Origin: Rossellomorea vietnamensis NBRC 101237
Lineage (GTDB): Bacteria > Bacillota > Bacilli > Bacillales > Bacillaceae_B
Direction: 5' to 3'
Assembly (NCBI RefSeq): GCF_001591825.1
Contig: NZ_BCVQ01000003.1
Span: forward strand, 62,001 to 126,000
DNA length: 64,000 nucleotides
Position 1 is the stretch's first letter; the number at the start of each line of letters is the position of its first letter. The notes under the pieces are model-generated. The model was not told the DNA's origin. It was given only the letters and a program-made list of their open reading frames with translations, and ran no database searches. A program made the translations under genes and the position numbers. This document shows, one piece after another, positions 1-8,449 of the stretch.

Positions 1-160
1 GTGTTTCAGCAATGGTCTTGTGTGCAGGACTGACACGATGATCGGAAATCCGTTCATCAGATAGCCATTGATCAAAGGCTCTTTGCGTATCGTCCATGCA
101 CAACTTTCTAAGATTCAGTCGATCTGTTCTTAAAACAGGGGTACCCTTAAAGTAAATCAT
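1..160 (-). CDS. GNAT family N-acetyltransferase, N-terminal part (cut by window edge)
   Basis: An open frame runs from an ATG at 160 to the left edge (53 codons seen). The start MIYFKGTPVLRTDRLNLRKL, followed by a D...AF..WLSDERIS pattern, is the typical N-terminus of RimJ/RimL-type acetyltransferases, which move acetyl from acetyl-CoA to an amine. GGAGTG lies six bases before the ATG. It begins 14 bases after the end of the upstream membrane-protein gene, so the two are probably cotranscribed. The catalytic core is outside the window, so the substrate cannot be judged. Confidence 0.7.
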   Translation of the reverse strand, partial: MIYFKGTPVLRTDRLNLRKLCMDDTQRAFDQWLSDERISDHRVSPAHKTIAET

Positions 161-174
161 GCCGTCACTCCGGT

Positions 175-489
175 CTAAAAATAAGTCACCATCATCACCA
201 CAAAACTAATAACCGTAAACAAAAGGACACCATAAAACACCGATCCTACATTGGATTTCAGCTCATTATCCTTCTGAATCTTCCACCCTGCCTGACTTGC
301 TCCGAGTGTAGCGTTTTTGGATAACGCACCGCCACTGCTATTAAAAAAGAAAAGCCCCACTGTTAATCCAAGACCGATGAAAAAGCTCCATTCCCCGAAA
401 GAAAATGAGAACAGAAGACTCCCGACCCAAATCGCAACGGCAAGGATCACGGCCGTCACTAAAGATGTTCTTGTGAAGAATTTTTTCAT
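175..489 (-). CDS. small membrane protein, DUF3899-like
   Basis: This 104-residue protein has three predicted membrane segments (about residues 10-30, 34-50 and 83-103) and a short polar loop near residues 55-80. Length and layout resemble DUF3899 proteins of Bacillus, whose function is unknown; the assignment is from general resemblance only. AGGGGG lies before the ATG. It probably forms an operon with the acetyltransferase gene that follows at 160. Confidence 0.65.
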   Translation of the reverse strand: MKKFFTRTSLVTAVILAVAIWVGSLLFSFSFGEWSFFIGLGLTVGLFFFNSSGGALSKNATLGASQAGWKIQKDNELKSNVGSVFYGVLLFTVISFVVMMVTYF

Positions 490-583
490 TTTGATTCCCC
501 CTCGTATTATTCATACTTACGATTGGGATTGTAAAAAGTTTCAATTTTCAGTTATAACAATGATTTTGAGTATTGATTAGATT

Positions 584-1006
584 CTAAAACTCCACAAAAA
601 ACGGATGCTGCTCCTCATCCAAACAGCATTCGATCCGCTCTCTAAAATTCGAATGCGTCACCATTTTGAGCGCCTCGTCAATCGGAAAAAATGCTACCTC
701 CAGACTTTCAGAAGAAGTAGTCGGTACTCCTCCAACAGGCTTTGCAAGAAATAAGGTATTGCAGATGGACCGTTTCACATTCTGAAATACCCCGCAAAAA
801 GCCAACACCTCTATATCAATGCCCGTCTCCTCTTTCGTCTCCCTGATCGCCGCATCCTTTAACGACTCTCCTTCTTCCACCTGACCGCCAGGCATTTCCC
901 AACCACGCCTTGGTCCCTTTATTAATAGAATTTCCCGGTTTTCATTCAGAACGATTGTAGCCGCTGAAACGATATGTTTCGGCGGTATGTATGTTTGTTG
1001 TGTCAT
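584..1006 (-). CDS. NUDIX hydrolase
   Basis: The 140-residue protein carries a full Nudix box: G41, E47, R55-E56, E59-E60 and G62, which binds Mg2+ and cleaves nucleoside diphosphate-X compounds. The substrate cannot be told from the box. The ATG at 1006 is chosen over a GTG one codon earlier because AAGGGGGAAG stands at the better distance. It is a single gene with short flanks. Two further NUDIX genes are in this window (9404 and 19499). Confidence 0.9.
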   Translation of the reverse strand: MTQQTYIPPKHIVSAATIVLNENREILLIKGPRRGWEMPGGQVEEGESLKDAAIRETKEETGIDIEVLAFCGVFQNVKRSICNTLFLAKPVGGVPTTSSESLEVAFFPIDEALKMVTHSNFRERIECCLDEEQHPFFVEF

Positions 1007-1076
1007 CACACTTCCCCCTTATATTAATAGGAGCCTACCTTCTGCGATAAGCCCCCGATACTTAATACCCCTTATT

Positions 1077-1484
1077 TTATATAGCCTGATCTCTTTCAGC
1101 AGTCGTGAAAAATGCCCCTTTCACATAAATCGTATAGATTAAGACAATCACCGAAAAAACAACATTCCCTATAAAAGGTTGCTGAGGCTGGATCGTTGCG
1201 ATAACCGAACTGACCACACCAAACAGCACTGAGTACGAGACGATCAACCAGAATCCCCATCTTTTCAACTTCATGTACCCATACACCATCAACAGAGAAA
1301 ACAGTGCCAAGACTATTCTCATCATCCGTTCAGGCAGGATCGATACGCCAAAGCGTTCCGAAATGTTGATGACGTCAGCATCGGCCTGATAAAAAATGGC
1401 GGTGAATAGTAACACCAATGCTCCAAACACATAGAAATATCCAATTAGGGATACACCCATAGGTCTCTTCAACTCTTCCACCAC
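1077..1484 (-). CDS. hypothetical four-helix membrane protein
   Basis: About 135 residues with four hydrophobic segments (roughly 9-32, 54-73, 76-98, 104-121); no family recognised. The start is uncertain: GTG at 1484 follows a GGGGTG sequence closely, and an ATG eight codons later (1460) is the alternative. The promoter-like motif at 1509-1529 lies just upstream and is shared with three other genes or operons in the window. Confidence 0.6.
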   Translation of the reverse strand: MVEELKRPMGVSLIGYFYVFGALVLLFTAIFYQADADVINISERFGVSILPERMMRIVLALFSLLMVYGYMKLKRWGFWLIVSYSVLFGVVSSVIATIQPQQPFIGNVVFSVIVLIYTIYVKGAFFTTAERDQAI

Positions 1485-1508
1485 CCCATCGCTTAATCGT
1501 ATATCTCA

Positions 1509-1529
1509 CTAATACCAATTATGTCAAAA
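1509..1529 (-). promoter_or_regulatory. recurrent promoter-like motif, copy A
   Basis: Read on the minus strand this is TTTTGACATAATTGGTATTAG. It contains TGG-TATTAG, which can serve as an extended -10 element, and it ends 24 bases before the GTG start at 1484. Closely similar sequences lie at 12139-12158 and 20808-20828, and a diverged one at 54391-54413, each just upstream of a minus-strand gene. Promoter function is inferred. Confidence 0.45.
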
Positions 1530-1542
1530 TAAACCATTAGAC

Positions 1543-2193
1543 TCAATTATTTTTCATTATTAAAGAATTCTTCTCCATACAATACCCCTCATCCGAATTC
1601 CTCACTACTACATCAAAATGCTCACTCTTCGGATGCATAAAGACTTCATATTGAACCCTCCGCTCGTCATGGGTTTTCCGTAGATATTCTACTTCCATCC
1701 CTCTTTCGTTCACATCGCGGATGCCCCTTCTCATGAGCTCTGTCTCCCCATCTGTATAGAAATAGATTTTCAGATCGTATAAATCTGGTTTGCTGAAGGC
1801 GACGGACATCCCTTCTACAATCGTCAGGTTGTTTCGGGAAGAGATGGGCCGGCTTGGATCATAGGGTACGTCCAACGTGTAAAAATCCATTCCCTCTCTC
1901 ACCATCCTGATGTCCCGGTCAAGGGAGAATATATGATGGGCGTCCGGATGACATGCGGTCATTTTGGACTGATGCTTTTCGTTCTTATATTTATACTCTA
2001 TGAAGGAATGCTTCCTGACAGCCGAACTCACGATATACGGATCGGTGTTGATATAATTGACTTCTCCTAGCAGCGTCTGCAGTTTCTTCGCAAATGTCGT
2101 TTTACCCGAAGCACCGTGCCCTGAGATGCCGATGACCATTTTCCCTTCCTGCTTCGTCAATCGATCGGCTATGGTATGTACGATTTTATCCAT
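1543..2193 (-). CDS. uridine kinase-like P-loop protein
   Basis: The 216-residue protein has a Walker A loop GHGASGKT at residues 25-32 and an overall pattern like the uridine kinase/phosphoribulokinase branch of P-loop kinases (an early 'YINTDPYI' element, and a 'VEGM' strand). These enzymes phosphorylate nucleosides or related small molecules with ATP. The ATG follows AAGGAG. It lies 23 bases after the small membrane-protein gene at 2217-2435 and is probably the last gene of the pepF operon. Confidence 0.75.
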   Translation of the reverse strand: MDKIVHTIADRLTKQEGKMVIGISGHGASGKTTFAKKLQTLLGEVNYINTDPYIVSSAVRKHSFIEYKYKNEKHQSKMTACHPDAHHIFSLDRDIRMVREGMDFYTLDVPYDPSRPISSRNNLTIVEGMSVAFSKPDLYDLKIYFYTDGETELMRRGIRDVNERGMEVEYLRKTHDERRVQYEVFMHPKSEHFDVVVRNSDEGYCMEKNSLIMKNN

Positions 2194-2216
2194 GGATTTA
2201 CTCCTTCTTTCAACTA

Positions 2217-2435
2217 TTATTCTTCTCCGCTGACATCGATTTCCAAACCGTCTTCATCCACACCGTCTGGATGCTTCATTTCATACAACTGCCCACGTTT
2301 TCTGAATTGCTTGATCATCATGGCCAGTAAGACCCCGACCAAGGATAGATAGAAGAGGAAATCGATAGGAAAAAACAAAGCCACAGTTAATACCAAAATC
2401 GATGGAAGCGCTATGAGCAGTTGAAGCTTTTTCAT
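2217..2435 (-). CDS. small hypothetical membrane protein
   Basis: A 72-residue protein with two adjoining hydrophobic segments (about 5-22 and 25-42) and an acidic tail. Its ATG overlaps the stop of the peptidase gene as ATGA (2432-2435), so translation is probably coupled to it. I do not recognise the family. Confidence 0.7.
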   Translation of the reverse strand: MKKLQLLIALPSILVLTVALFFPIDFLFYLSLVGVLLAMMIKQFRKRGQLYEMKHPDGVDEDGLEIDVSGEE

Positions 2436-4192
2436 TGTGATCTTGCCAATCTTACAAATTCCTCACTATCCTTCACGCACAGCTCCATCCCTTTTTCCCA
2501 AAATGATTCCTTCGTAATGTCTTCCCCCAGATGCTTCATGACGAGTTCTTCTGCCGACATGCTGCCTGAATCCCGAAGGAGAGCCAAGTAATCGTCCTCG
2601 AATCCTTCTCCTGTTTCCTTCGCCCTGGCGAAAAGTTGGAGTGCCAGTAAATACCCAAAGGTGTACGGAAAGTTATAGAAAGGAGACTCTGTTTTATAAA
2701 AATGGGGCGTCCATATCCATGAATGAACCGGGACCTCATCAAGGGCTCCCGCATACCCCTCTTCCATAGCCGACCCCATCAGCTCGTTCAGGCGTGCGGC
2801 CGGTATGAACCCTTTTCTCCGCTCTTCGTGCACCCTCTTCTCAAAAAAGAATCTCGCATGCAGGTTCATGAAGTTCATGACGCTCCGCTTCAATTTCTCA
2901 TCCAGCAGGAACAGCTTCTCTTTTTCGGTCTCCGCTTGCTCCATGGCGGTCTCTAAGATGATCATCTCTGCAAAGGTCGACGCCGTTTCCGCCAAATTCA
3001 TGGGATACGACCTGTTCATCCCGTTCACTTGTTTCATTGCATGGTTATGAAAGGCATGCCCTAATTCATGTACCAGGGTCAGCACACCTTTAAATGTGCC
3101 GGGAAACGTCATGAACACCCTCGACTCCCCCGTCAAGGGAAACCCAGCACAAATCGGAACTGCCGACTTACCGGGTCGGTTTTCCGCTTCCACCCATCCT
3201 TCATGGAATGCCGTCTGTGCAAACCTTCCCATCTCGGTCCCAAACGCGTGAAACCGTTCCTCTATTAACGCTGCTGCTTCCCCGTACTCCATACCTTGAT
3301 GTTCATGGTTCATCGGAGACCAGAAGTGATAGGATTTCATTTTGGCATCGCCATCCATACCTGCCTTCACATTCAGGTATTCCGAAAACGGCTCTTTATA
3401 CTTCTCCATCACCGAAAGCATCGCATCCAGCGTTTCCGGCTTCATCCGGTTTTGCGCAAGAGGAATCTGAAGAACATCCTCGACGCCCATGCTCTTATAC
3501 ATATTCAATCTGAAGCCTGTCAGATGATTCAGGATCTGGGCGAACTGTCCCTCGTGTTCGGTCCATTTTGCCACCAGCGCTTCATGGGCTTCCCTTCTGA
3601 CGGACTCATCTGCATGCGTGCGGAGATTGATGGCCTGTCCAACCGAAAGCTCCTCTCCCCTCACCTGCACCCTGATGCTGCTCATGAATGATTGATAGAA
3701 TTGTCCCCATGCATGGTATCCGTCTACCATGAGATTCGAGACTTCCCGTGAAGGCTCCCGTTCCGCTTCTTCTCGCCACTCCCCCAGGATGAAGCGATAG
3801 TCTTTGAGATTCTCTGAAGCAAGCAGACTTCCCCATTCCATTTCCTCTATGGAAGCTAACATTCTCTTCAAGTCACTCGTCATAGAATCATATTTTGATT
3901 GAAGGGCAGTCGTTTCCCCTCTATAAAATTGGGCGCCCTGGTCGTTCGAATCTACCGAAAGCAGGCAGATCGCAAATGACCTTATTTGTGATATCCTAAC
4001 CCTTATTTCCGTGAGGCGTTTAAGAACATTCTCCAGTTGTTCCGGGACTGGCGTCACTTTCTGCATGAGTTCTTCCAGCTCGGAAACCCTGGCTTTCGTC
4101 TGATTCATATGATTTTCCAATTCAGGTGATGCGCTTCCCCCATTGAAGATGCTGTCGAGATTCCAAACCGTCTTATATTCCGTATGATTCAT
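2432..4192 (-). CDS. pepF: oligoendopeptidase F family M3 metallopeptidase
   Basis: This 586-residue protein contains the zinc motif HELGHAFH (HExxH at residues 375-379) followed about 25 residues later by the glutamate-bearing 'NLAETASTFAEM' helix, as in M3B oligoendopeptidases. These cytoplasmic enzymes cut short peptides. The length fits the family. The ATG is preceded by GGGGGGAG. A second member lies at 14064-15836, so the genome has at least two paralogues. The start is 15 bases after the DinB stop, and the downstream gene overlaps, which suggests an operon running from DinB to the uridine-kinase-like gene. Confidence 0.93.
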   Translation of the reverse strand: MNHTEYKTVWNLDSIFNGGSASPELENHMNQTKARVSELEELMQKVTPVPEQLENVLKRLTEIRVRISQIRSFAICLLSVDSNDQGAQFYRGETTALQSKYDSMTSDLKRMLASIEEMEWGSLLASENLKDYRFILGEWREEAEREPSREVSNLMVDGYHAWGQFYQSFMSSIRVQVRGEELSVGQAINLRTHADESVRREAHEALVAKWTEHEGQFAQILNHLTGFRLNMYKSMGVEDVLQIPLAQNRMKPETLDAMLSVMEKYKEPFSEYLNVKAGMDGDAKMKSYHFWSPMNHEHQGMEYGEAAALIEERFHAFGTEMGRFAQTAFHEGWVEAENRPGKSAVPICAGFPLTGESRVFMTFPGTFKGVLTLVHELGHAFHNHAMKQVNGMNRSYPMNLAETASTFAEMIILETAMEQAETEKEKLFLLDEKLKRSVMNFMNLHARFFFEKRVHEERRKGFIPAARLNELMGSAMEEGYAGALDEVPVHSWIWTPHFYKTESPFYNFPYTFGYLLALQLFARAKETGEGFEDDYLALLRDSGSMSAEELVMKHLGEDITKESFWEKGMELCVKDSEEFVRLARSQ

Positions 4193-4207
4193 ATTCCATT
4201 CTCCCCC

Positions 4208-4678
4208 CTAATCCCAGAGATTCGCCCTCGCAATCCCGCCTGTTCGTAAGTAATCCAATAACTGACCGGCGTGAACGGATTCGTGATAAGCGATTCTCAT
4301 CAGCATATCGCCCATTTCCCTCACATATCCTACATCGGAACGATCAATCTTAACAGCAGATAAAGATTCTTCGTTTAAACCCGATACATACTCCAAAAAA
4401 CTCTTTCTGAACGGATCGGCAAGCTCCAACTCATTTTCCACTGAAATGTAGGGCTTACCTGAAAAGGGTGATTCGTATTCACTTAAACTCCCTCCATTGA
4501 TTAATGCCAAATGATAATAATGTTCACTTTCTAAAACATGACGAACCATCTCGATACAAGACATGGCCCCTTCATCCGGTTTCCAATGTAAAAAGTCCTT
4601 CGGAATGCCAGACCAAAGCTTTACGCTTCTCCGTCTCACTTCTTCCAAATTGAGTATGATTAATTGAATTGCATTCAT
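4208..4678 (-). CDS. DinB family protein
   Basis: This 156-residue protein shows the DinB four-helix pattern, with histidines in 'MVRHVLESEHYYH' and 'AYHESVHAGQLLDYL' that would form the usual metal-binding triad. DinB-type proteins are metal-dependent and often act as thiol transferases or in stress responses, but individual roles are mostly unknown. ATG follows AGGGGG. It is the first gene of the pepF cluster. Confidence 0.85.
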   Translation of the reverse strand: MNAIQLIILNLEEVRRRSVKLWSGIPKDFLHWKPDEGAMSCIEMVRHVLESEHYYHLALINGGSLSEYESPFSGKPYISVENELELADPFRKSFLEYVSGLNEESLSAVKIDRSDVGYVREMGDMLMRIAYHESVHAGQLLDYLRTGGIARANLWD

Positions 4679-4805
4679 CTAATAACCCCCTATTCAAACG
4701 TATGTTCTTATTTTATCTTATCCCCCACTATCTTCCAATCATTATTTGTCCCAATTTTCTAAATCAATTATAATTTCTTTATACTGCTAAATCGGAGGAA
4801 TCATC

Positions 4806-5279
4806 ATGCCAATCACTTTATCCGTATACAACGAAACCCATGAACATCAACTTAAGGACTTCCATCTCCCGGAAGATCAGCTCCAATTCACGAGCCTGCC
4901 CCTAGATAAAATCCAAAATCCCACCATCTCGCCAGACACCCGCCACATAGTGATCCTGAGTGATGACACCCCTGTCGGTTATTTTGCATTGGAGAACGGG
5001 GAGAAGCTTCGTAAATATTCGTCCAATCCAAAAGCAAGACTCTTAACCTCTTTTTCTATTGATGCAAGACACCAGGGACAAGGCATTGCCAAAGAGGGGC
5101 TCAACCAGCTGCCAGGTTTCATCAGGGAGAATCTTCCCGAGACGGACGAAGTGGTCCTCGGCGTGAACAAACGGAACCAGGCAGCCATCAGTCTCTACCT
5201 GAGGACTGGCTTCACCGACCATGACGAAGAATATGTGGGACCCAAAGGACCTCAGCATGTTCTCCATTTGAACATATAA
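4806..5279 (+). CDS. GNAT family N-acetyltransferase
   Basis: The 157-residue protein has the acetyl-CoA loop 'RHQGQGIA' (residues about 84-91) and the C-terminal 'NKRNQAAISLYLRTGF' motif of GNAT enzymes. The substrate is unknown. CGGAGGA lies before the ATG. It is transcribed alone, divergent from DinB, and ends at a shared hairpin terminator at 5286-5311. Confidence 0.88.
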   Translation: MPITLSVYNETHEHQLKDFHLPEDQLQFTSLPLDKIQNPTISPDTRHIVILSDDTPVGYFALENGEKLRKYSSNPKARLLTSFSIDARHQGQGIAKEGLNQLPGFIRENLPETDEVVLGVNKRNQAAISLYLRTGFTDHDEEYVGPKGPQHVLHLNI

Positions 5280-5285
5280 AAAACA

Positions 5286-5311
5286 GGAATGCCCGCTATC
5301 TTGGGCATTCC
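5286..5311. terminator. bidirectional hairpin terminator
   Basis: GGAATGCCC (5286-5294) pairs with GGGCATTCC (5303-5311). T-rich stretches follow on both strands, so it can end both the acetyltransferase gene at 5279 and the converging VOC gene at 5319. Confidence 0.8.
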
Positions 5312-5318
5312 CGTTTCT

Positions 5319-5693
5319 TTATCCTGTACAAATCATTATCCGATTTCCATCGGGATCCTGAATGACGAAAAAGGAAAAATCATCGAACCTTGTAATGTCA
5401 GAGACGATTTCATAGTTCAGCTGTTCTACGTACGAATAAGCTTCTTCAATATTTTCAGTGTGGAAATTAAAGAGAGGATGCTTACTACGACCAGCCTCTT
5501 TCATGACACCATCTGGTCCTGCATCCAGAGTAAGACCGGTAAAATGATTGATGGTCAGGTTATAGACGGGATCCTCCACCTGATCGACGTCATACTCTTG
5601 GCCCAGTAACTTCGAGTACCATCGGACGGAATCCTTCAGATTGCTGACATGGACGAACACCGTATTGATTTGATTTAATATCGGACTTTTCAT
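5319..5693 (-). CDS. VOC family (glyoxalase/dioxygenase-like) protein
   Basis: From the ATG at 5693 this is 124 residues with 'FVHVSNLKDSVRWYSKLLGQEY' at the start and 'FFVIQDPDGNRIMIC' at the end, the two halves of a vicinal-oxygen-chelate domain. Such proteins are metal-dependent lyases, dioxygenases or antibiotic-binding proteins. The longer frame to 5738 is rejected because AAGGGAG lies before the ATG at 5693. Confidence 0.85.
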   Translation of the reverse strand: MKSPILNQINTVFVHVSNLKDSVRWYSKLLGQEYDVDQVEDPVYNLTINHFTGLTLDAGPDGVMKEAGRSKHPLFNFHTENIEEAYSYVEQLNYEIVSDITRFDDFSFFVIQDPDGNRIMICTG

Positions 5694-5770
5694 TGATTCC
5701 CCGCTCCCTTTTCCTTGGATTGTCTTCATACATAACAACGCAGGAAACGGTCAAAACCTTACAGGTAAAT

Positions 5771-6709
5771 TTAAAAAATATGATAAAAACAAGTGGCGTT
5801 CAATTTCACCTGCAGTTCTTCAGCCGCGTGCTTCATCAAGTCCCACGAAAAACAATAGAAAGCCCAGTGGGTGATCTCCGTTCCAACCGTCTCGATTAAA
5901 TGGAGATTATTGAGGTAGAGGTCTCCGTCAGGCTTTTTCTCCATCTCGACGACGACCGGCTTGCCCCAAAGCATTTTATATTCCACCACAATTTGATGTT
6001 GGGTATCGACGACTTCTTTCCAGTCATTGAGGGAGTTCCCCTTCGCTTCATCTCTGCCGACTTCAATCCCGGCATGGACGATATTGACTGTGACATTTTC
6101 ACTCAACACTGAAGCAATCAACTCGGGATCCTTATTTCTGAAACCAGTCAATAATGTGTGAAGCGTCGCATTGGGGACAAGATCAAGGACGGGTGTCGAT
6201 TTTATTTGCCCTCCCTTTGCTTTTCGAAGGACCGATCTTGCCCTCGTCAGATTGGTATACACAGCCCCTTCCGTCGTCGATATCATGCCTGCAATCTCAC
6301 TCGCCTTGAACCGGAAAGCCTCTGCGAGCAGGAGTGAGACATATTGATGGGGAGTCAGATGCTGGATAAGAAACTCGAGATGATCCATGAGTTCAAGATC
6401 AATGGCTGACGTGTGGTCAGGCTGAAGTTCCTCTTCCAAAACCTCTACAATATATGGATTTTTTCTATAACGATCAATCCACAGATTGCTCGCAATCTTA
6501 AATAAGTATGATTTCATCTTTACAGGCTGATGCATTTTGGCAAGCATGGCCAGGGACTTAAACAATGTATCCTGCACCAGGTCCTCTGCATCCCACTGGG
6601 ATCTCGTCAATCGATGGCAGTAGTGCCAGAGATCCGTTCGATAGGGCTCGATTTCCTTTTTAAACCGCTGTTCGATCCCTCTCATGTCATCGCTCAATTG
6701 TGTGGTCAT
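5771..6709 (-). CDS. ECF-type sigma factor with SnoaL-like C-terminal domain
   Basis: About 312 residues. The N-terminal third has sigma region 2 ('QWDAEDLVQDTLFKSL...KSYLFKIASNLWIDRYRK') and a region 4 helix-turn-helix ('FRFKASEIAGMISTTEGAVYTNLTRA'). The last ~130 residues ('LLTGFRNKDPELIASVLSENV...') resemble a SnoaL/NTF2-like domain. Known ECF sigmas with such tails are controlled by the tail rather than by a separate anti-sigma, and no anti-sigma gene is adjacent here. ATG 6709 follows AAGGAG at better spacing than the ATG one codon earlier. The next gene, divergent at 6857, is a stand-alone SnoaL-like protein. Confidence 0.85.
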   Translation of the reverse strand: MTTQLSDDMRGIEQRFKKEIEPYRTDLWHYCHRLTRSQWDAEDLVQDTLFKSLAMLAKMHQPVKMKSYLFKIASNLWIDRYRKNPYIVEVLEEELQPDHTSAIDLELMDHLEFLIQHLTPHQYVSLLLAEAFRFKASEIAGMISTTEGAVYTNLTRARSVLRKAKGGQIKSTPVLDLVPNATLHTLLTGFRNKDPELIASVLSENVTVNIVHAGIEVGRDEAKGNSLNDWKEVVDTQHQIVVEYKMLWGKPVVVEMEKKPDGDLYLNNLHLIETVGTEITHWAFYCFSWDLMKHAAEELQVKLNATCFYHIF

Positions 6710-6856
6710 CATTTCTCCTTCTTTCGTTGTTTACCATATTATTTTCATGTTAATACAGAGTGAACATTTACGATAGGAAAATTCTGAATACTTTTAGGAG
6801 AGAATTCACCTCAATGTCTTGAAATAGTTAAAGATGAGATCAAAGGAGATGAGATA

Positions 6857-7282
6857 ATGAACGTCCAGGATGTGCTCGAACAATACAAAAATGCGATTCA
6901 CGAAAGAGATATCGAAAACTTCCTCTCCATCTATGATCCCGCTGTCCATATCTATGACTGCTGGGGGAAATGGGAGTGTATCGGCCTTGCTTCATGGCAG
7001 GAGAATGTGACGGAATGGTTCATCGGATTAAAGGCTGAAGAAGAAATACTGAAAGTCGACTTTCAAGATGTGGTGATTGAGGAAAATGCCAATCTCGCTT
7101 TTGCCCATTGTGCCGTGACTTATGCTGCCTACAAAGAAACATCGGGGGAGAAACTTCGCCAGATGACGAACCGCTTTACATTCTGCTTGGAAAAAGTAAA
7201 GGATACGTGGCTGATCACTCACGAACATTCTTCATTGCCGATCAGTATGGAGGATGGGAAAGGGATGTTCGGGCTCAGGTAG
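6857..7282 (+). CDS. SnoaL/NTF2-like fold protein
   Basis: This 141-residue protein matches the nuclear-transport-factor-2/SnoaL-like pattern: an N-terminal helix 'VLEQYKNAIHERDIENFLSIYDPAVHIYDCWG' followed by strands ending 'RFTFCLEKVKDTWLITHEHSSLP'. Members are small isomerases, hydrolases or binding proteins. AAAGGAGA precedes the ATG. It is divergent from the sigma factor gene that carries a similar fold, and is followed 28 bases later by an acetyltransferase gene. Confidence 0.82.
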   Translation: MNVQDVLEQYKNAIHERDIENFLSIYDPAVHIYDCWGKWECIGLASWQENVTEWFIGLKAEEEILKVDFQDVVIEENANLAFAHCAVTYAAYKETSGEKLRQMTNRFTFCLEKVKDTWLITHEHSSLPISMEDGKGMFGLR

Positions 7283-7310
7283 GAATAATCAGACAGACTC
7301 GGAGGACACC

Positions 7311-7862
7311 ATGTACATTCAACAAATTGACCGTTCAAAGCTTCCCCAATACGCAACCGTTTCAATTGCATACGAAGTGACAACCGAGCTACACGTTTGT
7401 CCCATTCACAACGGGCTGGGAGGGCTTCGGTTGGTCGAAAAGCCGTGCTCCCCCTATTTGAAGGACTATGACCTCTTACCGGATTGTCATCCACTCTCTT
7501 GGACAAAGCAGTTTGACTTAGATGAATGGGGATTGTTCCTCGCTATTGAAGACGGCATGTACGTAGGGGCCGCTGCCGTGGCTCCAGAAACAGAAGGCGC
7601 CGCGACCTTATGGGACTTGCGCGTGCAGCCCGATGCCAGGGGCAAAGGCGTTGGTGGCAGGCTTCTTGAAGCGGTCATCCTTTGGTCAAAACAACGAGAC
7701 TACCATACACTGATGGTGGAAACTCAAAACGTGAATGCCCCGGCTTGTACCTTTTACTCCGGCAAGGGATTTAATTTAGAGACGATCGATCCACATGGAT
7801 ACCGGGATTCGTTGGTAGAGGATGAAGTGAAATTAATATGGTCTATGGATTTAAGTCCATAG
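7311..7862 (+). CDS. GNAT acetyltransferase, resembling streptothricin acetyltransferase SatA
   Basis: Starting at the ATG at 7311 (after CGGAGGA) the protein has 183 residues. 'LRVQPDARGKGVGGRLLEAV' is the acetyl-CoA loop and 'LMVETQNVNAPACTFYSGKGF' the C-terminal motif. The latter resembles SatA-type enzymes of Bacillus that acetylate streptothricin, but this is from memory of the family and not proof of resistance. It is likely cotranscribed with the SnoaL-like gene. Confidence 0.8.
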   Translation: MYIQQIDRSKLPQYATVSIAYEVTTELHVCPIHNGLGGLRLVEKPCSPYLKDYDLLPDCHPLSWTKQFDLDEWGLFLAIEDGMYVGAAAVAPETEGAATLWDLRVQPDARGKGVGGRLLEAVILWSKQRDYHTLMVETQNVNAPACTFYSGKGFNLETIDPHGYRDSLVEDEVKLIWSMDLSP

Positions 7863-7946
7863 GGAACGGCTAAGGGAAGTTCTCTACAAATGGCATCCGG
7901 TCTTTTCAGTTCCATGAGTGTCCGCTACCTTTCAGCGGTCAAATCA

Positions 7947-8111
7947 TCATAATTCAATTCCACACTTTCTTAAAATGAATGCCGACGAAAAATAAACAAC
8001 CGGCAGCGCCACTAACCAGTACAATATATTTTTCGGCATGATCATATTAAAATAGTAAAAAAACAACGTGATCCAAGTAAGCATCAATACTATCCCAAGT
8101 GCTTTTTTCAT
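7947..8111 (-). CDS. small two-helix membrane protein (54 aa)
   Basis: An ATG at 8111 opens 54 codons ending TGA at 7947. The protein begins MKKALGIVLMLTWITLFFYY and has a second hydrophobic stretch 'NILYWLVALPVVYFSSAF', then a basic end. AAAGGGG lies upstream but at 15 bases, longer than ideal. No family is recognised; support is from hydrophobic pattern and orientation with its neighbours. Confidence 0.45.
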   Translation of the reverse strand: MKKALGIVLMLTWITLFFYYFNMIMPKNILYWLVALPVVYFSSAFILRKCGIEL

Positions 8112-8177
8112 CGTTTATGTAAAAACCCCTTTGTTTTCCATTTAGTTGGAATAAGTTTCATGATTCGCTCCACTCTC

Positions 8178-8414
8178 CTACTTTTCCTCTGAAGCATCCG
8201 AATACTGTTCATTAAATTCCCGTATCGATAACTTTCTTATAATCAATAATAGAATCATAGAAATAATGAAACACAATGGCGCCACTATGTCACTGAACTG
8301 AAATCGACCATCGCCCCAGGTGTCAAATCCCATAATAAATCCGTTTGCTAAAAAAAAGGTGAAAAATAGATATAACACGATGACTTTCCACGAGTATTTA
8401 AAGATACTTTGCAT
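8178..8414 (-). CDS. small hypothetical membrane protein
   Basis: Two hydrophobic segments (about residues 9-25 and 40-60 counted from ATG 8414) followed by a charged tail 'IREFNEQYSDASEEK'. The start is uncertain: the frame opens at a TTG (8441), while GGAGG stands between the TTG and the ATG at poor spacing for either. It follows the gene at 8450 closely and is probably in the same transcript. Family not recognised. Confidence 0.55.
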   Translation of the reverse strand: MQSIFKYSWKVIVLYLFFTFFLANGFIMGFDTWGDGRFQFSDIVAPLCFIISMILLLIIRKLSIREFNEQYSDASEEK

Positions 8415-8449
8415 CCACCAGATAATAAAACCTCCATGCAATTGTCTGC

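Noticed and set aside
7842-7861. Palindrome CTATGGATTTAAGTCCATAG at the end of the SatA-like gene as a terminator
   Set aside because: It overlaps the stop codon and no T-run follows on either strand.
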